Assembly (NCBI GenBank): GCA_021818665.1
Contig: JAKATQ010000013.1
Span: forward strand, 1 to 22,181
Length of the DNA: 22,181 nucleotides
Direction: 5' to 3'
Source of the DNA: Nanobdellota archaeon
GTDB taxonomy: Archaea > Nanobdellota > Nanobdellia > Parvarchaeales > Parvarchaeaceae
The notes beneath the pieces were generated by a model. The model was given only the letters and a program-made list of their open reading frames with translations. It did not search any database and was not told the DNA's origin. Positions 1-5,857 of the stretch are shown here, one piece after another (within the stretch, counting starts at the first letter, position 1; every line of letters begins with the position of its first letter). The translations under genes and the position numbers were made by a program.

Positions 1-21
1 CCCCCCCCCCCCCCCCCCCCC
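1..21. repeat. Poly-C homopolymer at the left edge
   Basis: The window opens with an uninterrupted run of 21 C. A run this long right at the edge is most simply a sequencing or assembly artefact: poly-G read tails from two-colour Illumina chemistry appear as poly-C on the other strand. If real, it could be a slippage tract in front of a surface-protein gene, since the reading frame that follows it is open. Confidence 0.9.
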
Positions 22-404
22 GGCGGATTTGGCAATGATGCAGCCACCGGTTTTAGCCCATTTTCTCCCAATATATTTTGCGGTGTAAACGAAGGTCTAC
101 GCTTGGACTTTCTGATACATTAAACGTATCGCTAATAATAACAGATATACAAGTAAAAAATGCAGTTGGTATGAATGTAACTTCATTTAATGCGCCTTAT
201 AAAAATGGATTGGTTGTCAGCGCCGGAGGCAACCAGCAGTCAATAAACTTTAGCACGCATCAAGACGGTTCCGACGCAATCAAATGCATTACCGAAGGCG
301 GACTGTTTAGTGCGAACATTATTATAACTTACGTTGAGAATCTTAGTTCAGGCCCCAAAATCCTAACGGTAAACGGAACAATATCCGGCGGAGTTGCGCC
401 GTAA
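22..404 (+). pseudogene. Pilin/adhesin-like protein fragment, 5' truncated, probably frameshifted
   Basis: Two overlapping frames look coding. One is open from the window edge to a TAA at 121-123 and contains GFSPFSPNIFCGVNEG. The second runs from a poor TTG at 78 to the TAA at 402-404 and reads as a beta-rich, Ser/Thr/Asn/Gly-rich secreted-type domain with one Cys, ending near TVNGTISGG. The second frame has a stop at 54-56, so it cannot extend upstream, and the TTG has no SD. The simplest reading is one gene with a frameshift somewhere in 54-123, either decay or a base error near the contig end. Composition and the similarity to the next fragment suggest an archaeal type IV pilin-like or adhesin C-terminal domain. 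The N-terminal signal helix is missing, so the family call is tentative. Confidence 0.4.
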
Positions 405-657
405 ACTGAGCAATTTCCCAAAATGGGATTTTCCGGGGTGGCCTCATACACAACTAGATTGTACAACTGCATGCCAAGCCCGCGGGGTTTTTACACCCAG
501 TAAGACAATAGTCTTTAATTTTACAAGGTCAGGCACAGAAACTTGCGGCGGACCTAGCTTATTTTTCTCAGGTTTTTATGTCCGGTATTCTTATAAAATA
601 GGTGGAGCGTCAGTTTTAAATTATACCTTAGGCTATGTAAGCTCTGTCGAAGGTTAA
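394..657 (+). pseudogene. Second pilin/adhesin-like fragment, N-terminus missing
   Basis: This frame is open only from 373 and its first start-like codon is a TTG at 394 inside the previous fragment, so it has no convincing start. The C-terminal half parallels the preceding fragment: a hydrophobic-aromatic strand (VFNFT here, INFST there), a Cys, a short linker, an alternating strand ending in Tyr (VRYSY, ITY), then LNYTLGYVSS against LTVNGTIS. Two Cys in the first half (LDCTTACQ) could form a disulphide. Another protein-like frame covers 405-500, hinting at a further frameshift. Together they look like tandem remnants of a multi-domain or duplicated pilin-like gene. The stop at 655-657 is 2 nt before the next gene, so it may still head a transcript. 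Confidence 0.35.
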
Positions 658-659
658 AA

Positions 660-803
660 ATGAAAAGTGCTTTTCTGTTATTGTCGGTAGTGTCTGCCGT
701 TTTTATTTTATTATTTATGGCTATAACCTCTCTAAGAGTCATCATAAGAGCATATCCGCCGGACAACACCATGCCATTTACCTCAGTCGGTGAGCTAAAA
801 TGA
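660..803 (+). CDS. Small single-pass membrane protein, 47 aa
   Basis: ATG at 660 opens a 47-codon frame. A GAAGG SD-like site lies about 6 nt upstream, overlapping the end of the previous fragment. The product starts MKSAFLLLSVVSAVFILLFM and has one hydrophobic helix at about residues 4-23, then a basic segment (SLRVIIRA) and a short polar tail; the helix could be a signal anchor. Its TGA shares an ATGA with the start of the nucleoside hydrolase, a 4-nt overlap typical of translational coupling, and GGTGA inside its last codons is the SD for that gene. No family was recognised. The two SD sites and tight packing support a real gene, but a frame this short could be chance. Confidence 0.5.
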   Translation: MKSAFLLLSVVSAVFILLFMAITSLRVIIRAYPPDNTMPFTSVGELK

Positions 804-1738
804 GACCCGTAATAATAAACTGCGACCCGGGTATCGACGACTCACTGGCGATAATGCTGGCAGTGCTTTCAAAACGGCTGAAAGTCGTCGGCATAACGAC
901 CACTTTCGGGAACGCATCGGTAGAACATACGACCGAGAACGCCCTTGGGATAGTCGAATATCTCGGCGCCGACATACCCGTAGCTAAGGGTGCGAACGGA
1001 CCCATCAAGGGCAGGAGGATAAACGCGAACTACGTGCACGGGAACAACGGCCTGGCCGGCATACGCCTGCCACACAGAGCAAAGGCCGTCGCGGAGAGCG
1101 CGGAGGATTTCATTATAGACCGCGTGAAGGCCGGGGACGTAGACACGATAATAAGCACCGCGCCGCTAACAAACATCGCAAAGGCGTTCATGAAGGATGC
1201 CAGGGCGATGCGCAGGCTGAAAAAGCTCGTCATAATGGGGGGCACCGTGACCGAGCCGGGCAGCGTCACGCGAGTAGCGGAGTTCAACTTTTTCGGGGAC
1301 CCGTATGCGGCGGAATACGTGCTTCACACCGGCGTTTACAAGCTTATGATACCTCGCGACATAACCCAGCGCGTAATCTTCAAGCCATCGGACTTCTCAA
1401 AATTCGCGCCCGGAAAGCGTTCAGAACTGGCCGCAAAGCTGATAAGGTTCTACCAGCGGTTTTACATGAACGTGCTCGACCTCGACGGCAACCCGCTCCC
1501 GGACGTCCTGACCGTCGGCATAGTCATAAAGCCGGGACTGATAAAGACGAAAAGGATGCAGATGGACGTAGAAACCGGCGGGGATTACACGCGCGGCATG
1601 TCCGTAGTCGAGCGCAGGAGCGGAGAGTACCAGAGGAAGGCGGTGACTAACGTAGACGTGGCCGTAAGCATAAAGCCGGACGAATTCTTGGATTATTTTA
1701 TAAGGACCATTTCTAGCCGGAAGACAACGTATAAATAG
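800..1738 (+). CDS. Nucleoside hydrolase (inosine/uridine-preferring family)
   Basis: 312 aa, the usual family length. These enzymes cleave the N-glycosidic bond of ribonucleosides to free base and ribose, in the cytoplasm. The N-terminal Ca2+/ribose-binding signature CDPGIDD is at residues 8-14, with the aspartates that hold the metal. NYVHGNNG (about 78-84), the EFNFFGDP block (161-168) and VETGGDYTRGM (258-267) match family blocks. The position that is His-Asp in classic inosine-uridine hydrolases reads Pro234-Asp235, so the Asp is kept but the general-acid His is not. That suggests a different leaving-group strategy or substrate; exact specificity cannot be called. The start is set by GGTGA 6 nt upstream and the ATGA overlap with the small membrane protein. 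The following gene acts on similar substrates, suggesting nucleoside salvage. Confidence 0.93.
   Translation: MRPVIINCDPGIDDSLAIMLAVLSKRLKVVGITTTFGNASVEHTTENALGIVEYLGADIPVAKGANGPIKGRRINANYVHGNNGLAGIRLPHRAKAVAESAEDFIIDRVKAGDVDTIISTAPLTNIAKAFMKDARAMRRLKKLVIMGGTVTEPGSVTRVAEFNFFGDPYAAEYVLHTGVYKLMIPRDITQRVIFKPSDFSKFAPGKRSELAAKLIRFYQRFYMNVLDLDGNPLPDVLTVGIVIKPGLIKTKRMQMDVETGGDYTRGMSVVERRSGEYQRKAVTNVDVAVSIKPDEFLDYFIRTISSRKTTYK
1730..1737 (+). promoter_or_regulatory. TATA box for the deoxyribosyltransferase-like gene
   Basis: TATAAATA, centred about 27 nt before the ATG at 1761 and overlapping the stop of the nucleoside hydrolase. This spacing puts the transcription start on or next to the start codon, so the mRNA should be leaderless. 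There is no SD before 1761. Confidence 0.75.
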
Positions 1739-1760
1739 AAGCTGCCGTCTAATACGAAAA

Positions 1761-2294
1761 ATGGGCGCACAATCCGACTCCAGTTCTCTAAGACGGCTGT
1801 CCAAATTCCTCAAGGCCGGCGATAAAGAAGCGGCACAGGCTACGCTGGACGCCATACTCTCGGACAGGAAGGCGAAGATGGACGCCGGGCGCACGCCCGA
1901 AACCAAAGCAGAGCTCAAAGTCTACGTTGCCGGGCCCTACACTCCTTACGGAGCCAGCCTGCACGATGCAGCGAAAGTCGCGCACGAGAACACAGTCGCG
2001 GCCATAAACGCCGGACTGGATGTGGTTTCGAGGGGGCATTTTCCGTACGTACCTCACCTTTCGCATTTTACGCACATATACGGTAAAAAGACGTTTTCTT
2101 ACAAGTACTACATGGATTCCGACATGAAATGGCTACATGCATGCGATGCCATCCTGTTCTACAGACACGTCATAGGTGCTTCCAGCGGCGCCGACAACGA
2201 GCTCAGGGAGGCGATAGATAAGCGTAAGCAGATATTCTTTTTCGCGGAAGAGATCCCGCAGAACAATGCAATGGCGCGGAAATTCAACGAATGA
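1761..2294 (+). CDS. Nucleoside 2-deoxyribosyltransferase-like protein (DUF4406-type)
   Basis: 177 aa. Residues 1-50 are a polar, mostly helical extension. From residue 53 the Rossmann-like core begins with VYVAGPYT (54-61), the phosphate/ribose-binding start of this superfamily. FPYVPHLSHF (94-103), WLHACDAIL (124-132) and GASSGADNE (139-147) follow, where the final Glu is the likely catalytic nucleophile. Relatives transfer deoxyribose between bases or hydrolyse nucleoside monophosphates; which reaction occurs here is not visible. It lies just behind a nucleoside hydrolase but has its own leaderless-type promoter, so the two may be separately transcribed parts of nucleotide salvage or pool cleaning. 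The start fits TATA spacing. Confidence 0.8.
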   Translation: MGAQSDSSSLRRLSKFLKAGDKEAAQATLDAILSDRKAKMDAGRTPETKAELKVYVAGPYTPYGASLHDAAKVAHENTVAAINAGLDVVSRGHFPYVPHLSHFTHIYGKKTFSYKYYMDSDMKWLHACDAILFYRHVIGASSGADNELREAIDKRKQIFFFAEEIPQNNAMARKFNE

Positions 2295-2311
2295 GCCACG
2301 GGATATAATCC

Positions 2312-2319
2312 GTATATTA
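2312..2319 (+). promoter_or_regulatory. Probable TATA box for the DoxX/DoxD-like gene
   Basis: GTATATTA is centred about 22 nt before the ATG at 2338 and 28 nt before a second in-frame ATG at 2344. A further AT-rich element (GATATAAT) sits at 2302-2309. Either start would be leaderless or nearly so. No SD is visible. Confidence 0.5.
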
Positions 2320-2337
2320 GCTTAGACTTACGATAAT

Positions 2338-2883
2338 ATGGTTATGCACGGTTTGCACCGAAAAGTAGACAACTGGTTCGCCAGGAACGCCATCAAGCTT
2401 TCAAGGTCTTTCGCAATAGTCTTTGGCATAATATGGGGCATAGACGGCTCGCTGAAATTCACGGGCGCGCTGGCTACATCACTGTCTAGCACCATAGCGC
2501 AGGCCGCACAGGGCCAACCATCATGGCTGCAGGGCTGGTTTTCATTTTGGGCCGCCCAGACGGCATCGAACCCGGCTTTTTGGGTCTACCTTGTCGGTTT
2601 TCTGGAACTTGCGCTGGCCTTCGCGCTCATCACCGGCTTTATGAGAAAAGCGGCGTACACCGGCGGTGTATTTCTGAGCGTTTTTATATGGGCCGTACCG
2701 GAAGGTTTCGGAGGACCGTACGGCCCGGCGTCGACGGACATAGGGACCGGGATAGTATACGCCATGGTGTTCATGTTCCTGATGGTCCTTAATGCGACCC
2801 ATGGCGCAAACCCGTATAGCCTGGACGCCTGGATAGAAAAAAGGATAAACTGGTGGAAAGACATAGCTGAGCTTAGACACTGA
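2338..2883 (+). CDS. DoxX/DoxD-family membrane protein
   Basis: 181 aa with about four membrane helices, near residues 21-42, 82-101, 104-121 and 134-153. The GGPYGPASTDIGTGIVYA segment (125-142) matches the conserved loop and last helix of DoxX/DoxD proteins. DoxD is the large subunit of the archaeal thiosulfate:quinone oxidoreductase of Acidianus, which passes electrons from thiosulfate to membrane quinone; many other relatives have no known role. No DoxA-like partner is seen here, so thiosulfate oxidation is only a possibility, though it would fit the cytochrome bd quinol oxidase further along. An in-frame ATG at 2344 is an alternative start, two residues shorter. The next gene begins 19 nt downstream and may be cotranscribed. 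Confidence 0.75.
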   Translation: MVMHGLHRKVDNWFARNAIKLSRSFAIVFGIIWGIDGSLKFTGALATSLSSTIAQAAQGQPSWLQGWFSFWAAQTASNPAFWVYLVGFLELALAFALITGFMRKAAYTGGVFLSVFIWAVPEGFGGPYGPASTDIGTGIVYAMVFMFLMVLNATHGANPYSLDAWIEKRINWWKDIAELRH

Positions 2884-2902
2884 ATAACATTTACGATTAT
2901 TT

Positions 2903-3772
2903 ATGCAGCCAGGAGAAACCTTAGACACGACGATCCACGAGCCGGCGGCTGAAAAGCGCGAACTGGCGGATATCAATAGGTGCAGGGCGGCTTTGGCGCG
3001 CCTTTATCCCGGACTGGCCAGGCCCGCCGCCTCTAGATTCGACCTTGATAGGCTACTAGAGGACCGAGAAGAGGCGAACGGCGGTTTCATGCAGCTTATG
3101 CCCGGCGACATCGTTTTCGATGCGAGCGATACCGAAACGGCCATAGGCTGCAGGAAGCGCGAGGGATACGCTATAGAACTGCCACCACGAGAATACCTTA
3201 ATAGCATCATAGAAGATTTTTCTTCTGACAACGCGAGCGTAGGACCGGTGACAAAGCTTTTCAGATACGCATTCTTTATCAACAGGAAGATGCCTTACGC
3301 CAAATGGCCTAGCGACATAAGCTTTGAAACTTTTATCGCAGCATACTCCGCGGCGATGGATGGCAGGATATCAACATTGAAAGACGTAATAGACCAAAAA
3401 CTGCCGGCCGTATGCTTCAGTCAGGCGCTCGCCCTCGCTTTCGTCGCCCAGAACGATCCGGAGATAAGAGACAGTGGAATAAAAGTAGCCTTTTCGACTG
3501 GAATAGCAAAGCGCGCCGGGTCCGGAGGAGGACATGCGTGGGTGACCGCGATGTTCCCGCAGGAAATGGTGGAACGAGAAGGGCTGGATTCACAGTCCTA
3601 TATAATCGACCCGACCCAGCTCAAAATAGCATCGGCAGATGCCACTGTACTGTTCTACGGCACGGAATACATAGAATTAGGACCAAAAGAGACCTACAAA
3701 GGCATACTGCACGACAAGCGACTTTCCAACAATTGCGGCGTCCTGAGACTTAGAGATAAAAACTACGTTTAA
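2903..3772 (+). CDS. Transglutaminase/papain-like fold protein with Cys-His-Asp triad (copy 1)
   Basis: 289 aa, no signal peptide or membrane helix, so likely cytoplasmic. The C-terminal half carries a nucleophile-type motif PAVCFSQAL (Cys171), then GGHAWV (His211), then YIIDP (Asp236). The order Cys-His-Asp with HAWV and DP motifs is that of transglutaminase-like cysteine peptidases, as in the pattern GVC...HAW...DP. The N-terminal 110 residues are polar and resemble nothing recognised. The next gene is a diverged paralogue with the same triad spacing. It follows the DoxX/DoxD-like gene by 19 nt with no clear SD or TATA, so the start is uncertain; the next in-frame ATG is near residue 63. 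Protease, amidase or cross-linking activity cannot be told apart from sequence. Confidence 0.7.
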   Translation: MQPGETLDTTIHEPAAEKRELADINRCRAALARLYPGLARPAASRFDLDRLLEDREEANGGFMQLMPGDIVFDASDTETAIGCRKREGYAIELPPREYLNSIIEDFSSDNASVGPVTKLFRYAFFINRKMPYAKWPSDISFETFIAAYSAAMDGRISTLKDVIDQKLPAVCFSQALALAFVAQNDPEIRDSGIKVAFSTGIAKRAGSGGGHAWVTAMFPQEMVEREGLDSQSYIIDPTQLKIASADATVLFYGTEYIELGPKETYKGILHDKRLSNNCGVLRLRDKNYV

Positions 3773-3791
3773 CGGACGTGGCGCGATGTTT

Positions 3792-3809
3792 TCCGACTGA
3801 CCGGTCGGA
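3792..3809. promoter_or_regulatory. Inverted repeat between the two triad-protein genes
   Basis: TCCGAC at 3792-3797 and its complement GTCGGA at 3804-3809 flank a 6-nt spacer, with an inner GACCGGTC palindrome at 3799-3806. It lies just upstream of the TATA box of the second gene, where an operator or activator site would be. A small RNA hairpin ending the first transcript is the alternative, but no T-run follows. Confidence 0.4.
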
Positions 3810-3822
3810 TATGCAACAAAAA

Positions 3823-3830
3823 TTTAAATA
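3823..3830 (+). promoter_or_regulatory. TATA box for the second triad protein
   Basis: TTTAAATA is centred about 26 nt before the ATG at 3852, the leaderless spacing seen at other genes here. It argues against the upstream in-frame GTG at 3837, which would lie before the predicted transcription start. Confidence 0.75.
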
Positions 3831-3851
3831 CATTCTGTGAATAGGATAGTA

Positions 3852-4715
3852 ATGGACGTGGACCGCCACTCGTTCTCTTCGGAGAATACACCGAAGCTTG
3901 CGGGAGGGTCGCTGACAGAAACAGAGCAGATAGAGCTTTCCGATTATAAATCCAAATCCGACGCCAAGCCCCGCCGCACTAAAAAATTCGAGCAGATACT
4001 CCGCTCGGTTTCCGATAAGGTAGAAAACACGTATCCGAACGCACGCCGCGGCCTCGAGAAGATGCTGGATCATGGCGGCGATGTGGAGCCGTATTCTTCG
4101 GGCAGTATAAGAGCGGGAGACCTCTGCGGCAATGCGACGTATTTTGTTTCCATACCGGCAGATACGGTACTAAGGAAACTCCTAAAAAAGTATGTGGATA
4201 GGAACACAGAAAAGAGAGGACTGTCCAGGATAATCGAGTACAACAACTCAGTTTACCGCGGTATTCCCCACATGTTCGACCTGCTCGACAAAGACGACGA
4301 CCACCACACAAAGGCCATGGACGAAGTTTGGACGAAATTGTATGGTGGGAAAGTGGTCAGGCTGGAAGACGTGATAACGAGAGACGCCCCGGGAGTGTGC
4401 TTCGAACAGGCGCTCATACTGAACTACCTTCTGTCATCAGATGACTACATAAAGAATCTCGGAGGCAAGACACGGATAGGGATGGGTTACCAGCTGAGCG
4501 ACGGCAAGTTCGGTGAGCATGCGTGGGTAGTGCTTACTTTTGACACGGTGCATCCGAAATCCGGGATAAACGATACGGTGTACGTGCTGGATCCGGCATA
4601 TGGAAAGATGTTCGTTTATGATGCTCTTAACGACTCTACGGAGTACAGATACATAGAGCAGAGTGATACGGAACTCATCGAAGAAGGAGATTACATAATC
4701 CGCAGGAAACGGTAG
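3852..4715 (+). CDS. Transglutaminase/papain-like fold protein with Cys-His-Asp triad (copy 2)
   Basis: 287 aa from the ATG at 3852, chosen because it sits one TATA spacing downstream; the frame runs on to a GTG at 3837. Paralogue of the preceding gene: LEDVITRDAPGVCFEQAL holds Cys183, GEHAWV holds His223 and YVLDP holds Asp247. The Cys-to-His distance is 40 residues in both copies and His-to-Asp is 24-25, so the active-site frame is conserved while the rest is diverged. The N-terminal 150 residues are charged and share little with copy 1, which may reflect different partners or substrates. No signal peptide or membrane helix is seen. It has its own promoter, so the two copies could be expressed independently. 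The reaction is unknown. Confidence 0.72.
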   Translation: MDVDRHSFSSENTPKLAGGSLTETEQIELSDYKSKSDAKPRRTKKFEQILRSVSDKVENTYPNARRGLEKMLDHGGDVEPYSSGSIRAGDLCGNATYFVSIPADTVLRKLLKKYVDRNTEKRGLSRIIEYNNSVYRGIPHMFDLLDKDDDHHTKAMDEVWTKLYGGKVVRLEDVITRDAPGVCFEQALILNYLLSSDDYIKNLGGKTRIGMGYQLSDGKFGEHAWVVLTFDTVHPKSGINDTVYVLDPAYGKMFVYDALNDSTEYRYIEQSDTELIEEGDYIIRRKR

Positions 4716-4750
4716 GCGTGCAGAAACGTAGCCGCTATAACGCCGTTATA

Positions 4751-4758
4751 TTTAAATA
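4751..4758 (+). promoter_or_regulatory. TATA box of the HTH-sufCBD operon
   Basis: TTTAAATA within TATATTTAAATAGG, centred 26-27 nt before the ATG at 4781. No other good promoter is seen before sufC, sufB or sufD, so this one likely drives all four genes. Confidence 0.8.
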
Positions 4759-4780
4759 GGATGGCGTTTATCATAAGGCA

Positions 4781-5137
4781 ATGACCGAAGTGTTCTGCAA
4801 GACCACGATAAACGAGATAATGCCGGCGATAAGGGCGGCGATAGCGATAAGGATGCTCGAGCGCGGCTTTACGCAGAAAGAAATATCGGAAAAACTAGGC
4901 ATAACGCAGCCGGCAATATCACAGTACAAGCAGAAACTGCGCGGCGGACTTCTCGAGAAGGTGCGCGGCAGCAAGGCGATGGAAAAGTACATAGACTCTC
5001 TCATAAAGGAAATCACGGAGGACGGCCTCGATGTAAATACGAGGCTGTGCAGCATATGCGGGAAGGCGAGGATGAACCGCGTGGTGGAAGTGGACAGGGA
5101 CGAGTTCCTGTGCCTTTTGGAAGCGGCTGGCAGGTAG
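4781..5137 (+). CDS. HTH transcriptional regulator with CxxC (COG2522-like), head of the suf operon
   Basis: 118 aa. Residues 10-55 form an XRE-like helix-turn-helix: FTQKEISEKLGITQPAISQY, with TQPAISQY as recognition helix. The layout (INEIMPAIRAAIA before the HTH, a Cys pair after it) is that of the archaeal COG2522 regulators. RLCSICGKAR gives Cys90 and Cys93, with a third Cys at 111 and a fourth at 6. Such cysteines could bind zinc or an Fe-S cluster. Being first in a tight operon with sufCBD makes it a candidate local regulator of Fe-S assembly, comparable in position to bacterial SufR or IscR but unrelated in fold; that role is inference. It has a leaderless-type start from a strong TATA box and its stop lies 12 nt before the sufC ATG. 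Confidence 0.8.
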   Translation: MTEVFCKTTINEIMPAIRAAIAIRMLERGFTQKEISEKLGITQPAISQYKQKLRGGLLEKVRGSKAMEKYIDSLIKEITEDGLDVNTRLCSICGKARMNRVVEVDRDEFLCLLEAAGR

Positions 5138-5149
5138 GTGCGACAAGAT

Positions 5150-5857
5150 ATGTTAGAAATAAACGGACTTAGTGTTTCGGCTGAAGATAAACAGATACTC
5201 AAAGGGGTCGACCTGCGCGTAGAGCCCGGTAAGCGGATAGTCCTGATGGGACCGAACGGCAGCGGGAAGAGCACCATATGCAAGAGCATAATGGGCGATC
5301 CTTCTTATCGGATAATGGGCGGGAGCATAACTCTGGACGGGGAAGACATAACCGCACTGCCGACCAATGAAAAGGCGAAGAAGAGGCTTTTCATGATATT
5401 CCAGGAGCCGGAAGAGATAGAAGGCTTGACCGCTTCGAGATTCCTTCGAACGACGTACTCCAAGCTTGTGGGAGACATGGCCGATTTCCAGAAAAGGCTG
5501 GAGTCGGCAAGAGAAGAGCTGAAATTGGACAAGGACATACTATCCAAGAGCCTCAACGTGACCGCGTCGGGGGGGGAGAAAAAGAAGCTAGAGATGCTGC
5601 AGATGCTGATGCTTAGACCGAAGTACGCGCTTATAGACGAGTTTGATTCCGGCCTCGACGTGGACAGTGTCAAGAAGATATCACAGCTCATAAACACATC
5701 AGAAGCGGGCTTCCTGATAGTCACCCACAACCCCGCCGTTTTCAAGCACCTTAAGATAGACGCGGTGAACGTTATAAGGGACGGCAGAATAATCGCATCT
5801 GGAGGGCGCGAAATAGTGAACAGGATAGAAAAAGAGGGGTTCATATGGGCGGATTAG
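5150..5857 (+). CDS. sufC: Fe-S assembly ATPase SufC
   Basis: 235 aa. SufC is the soluble ABC-type ATPase that binds SufB and SufD and drives the shape change needed for cluster assembly. Walker A is GPNGSGKST (34-42), the Q-loop region FQEPEEIEGL (84-93), the signature ASGGEKKK (139-146, with Ala where Leu is usual), Walker B ALIDEFDSGLD (160-170), and the switch His is in THNP (192-195). The DSGLD form of Walker B is characteristic of SufC. The frame extends to a GTG at 5138 directly after the upstream stop, but ATG 5150 starts at the usual MLEI position and has a GGTAGGTG SD at 5133-5140. The 3' end overlaps sufB by 13 nt. Confidence 0.95.
   Translation: MLEINGLSVSAEDKQILKGVDLRVEPGKRIVLMGPNGSGKSTICKSIMGDPSYRIMGGSITLDGEDITALPTNEKAKKRLFMIFQEPEEIEGLTASRFLRTTYSKLVGDMADFQKRLESAREELKLDKDILSKSLNVTASGGEKKKLEMLQMLMLRPKYALIDEFDSGLDVDSVKKISQLINTSEAGFLIVTHNPAVFKHLKIDAVNVIRDGRIIASGGREIVNRIEKEGFIWAD

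Noticed and set aside
1421..1918. 165-codon minus-strand frame across two nucleoside genes
   Set aside because: Spans two well-supported genes and a promoter on the opposite strand, with no motif.
3837..3851. GTG start of the second triad protein
   Set aside because: It precedes the transcription start predicted by the TATA at 3823-3830.
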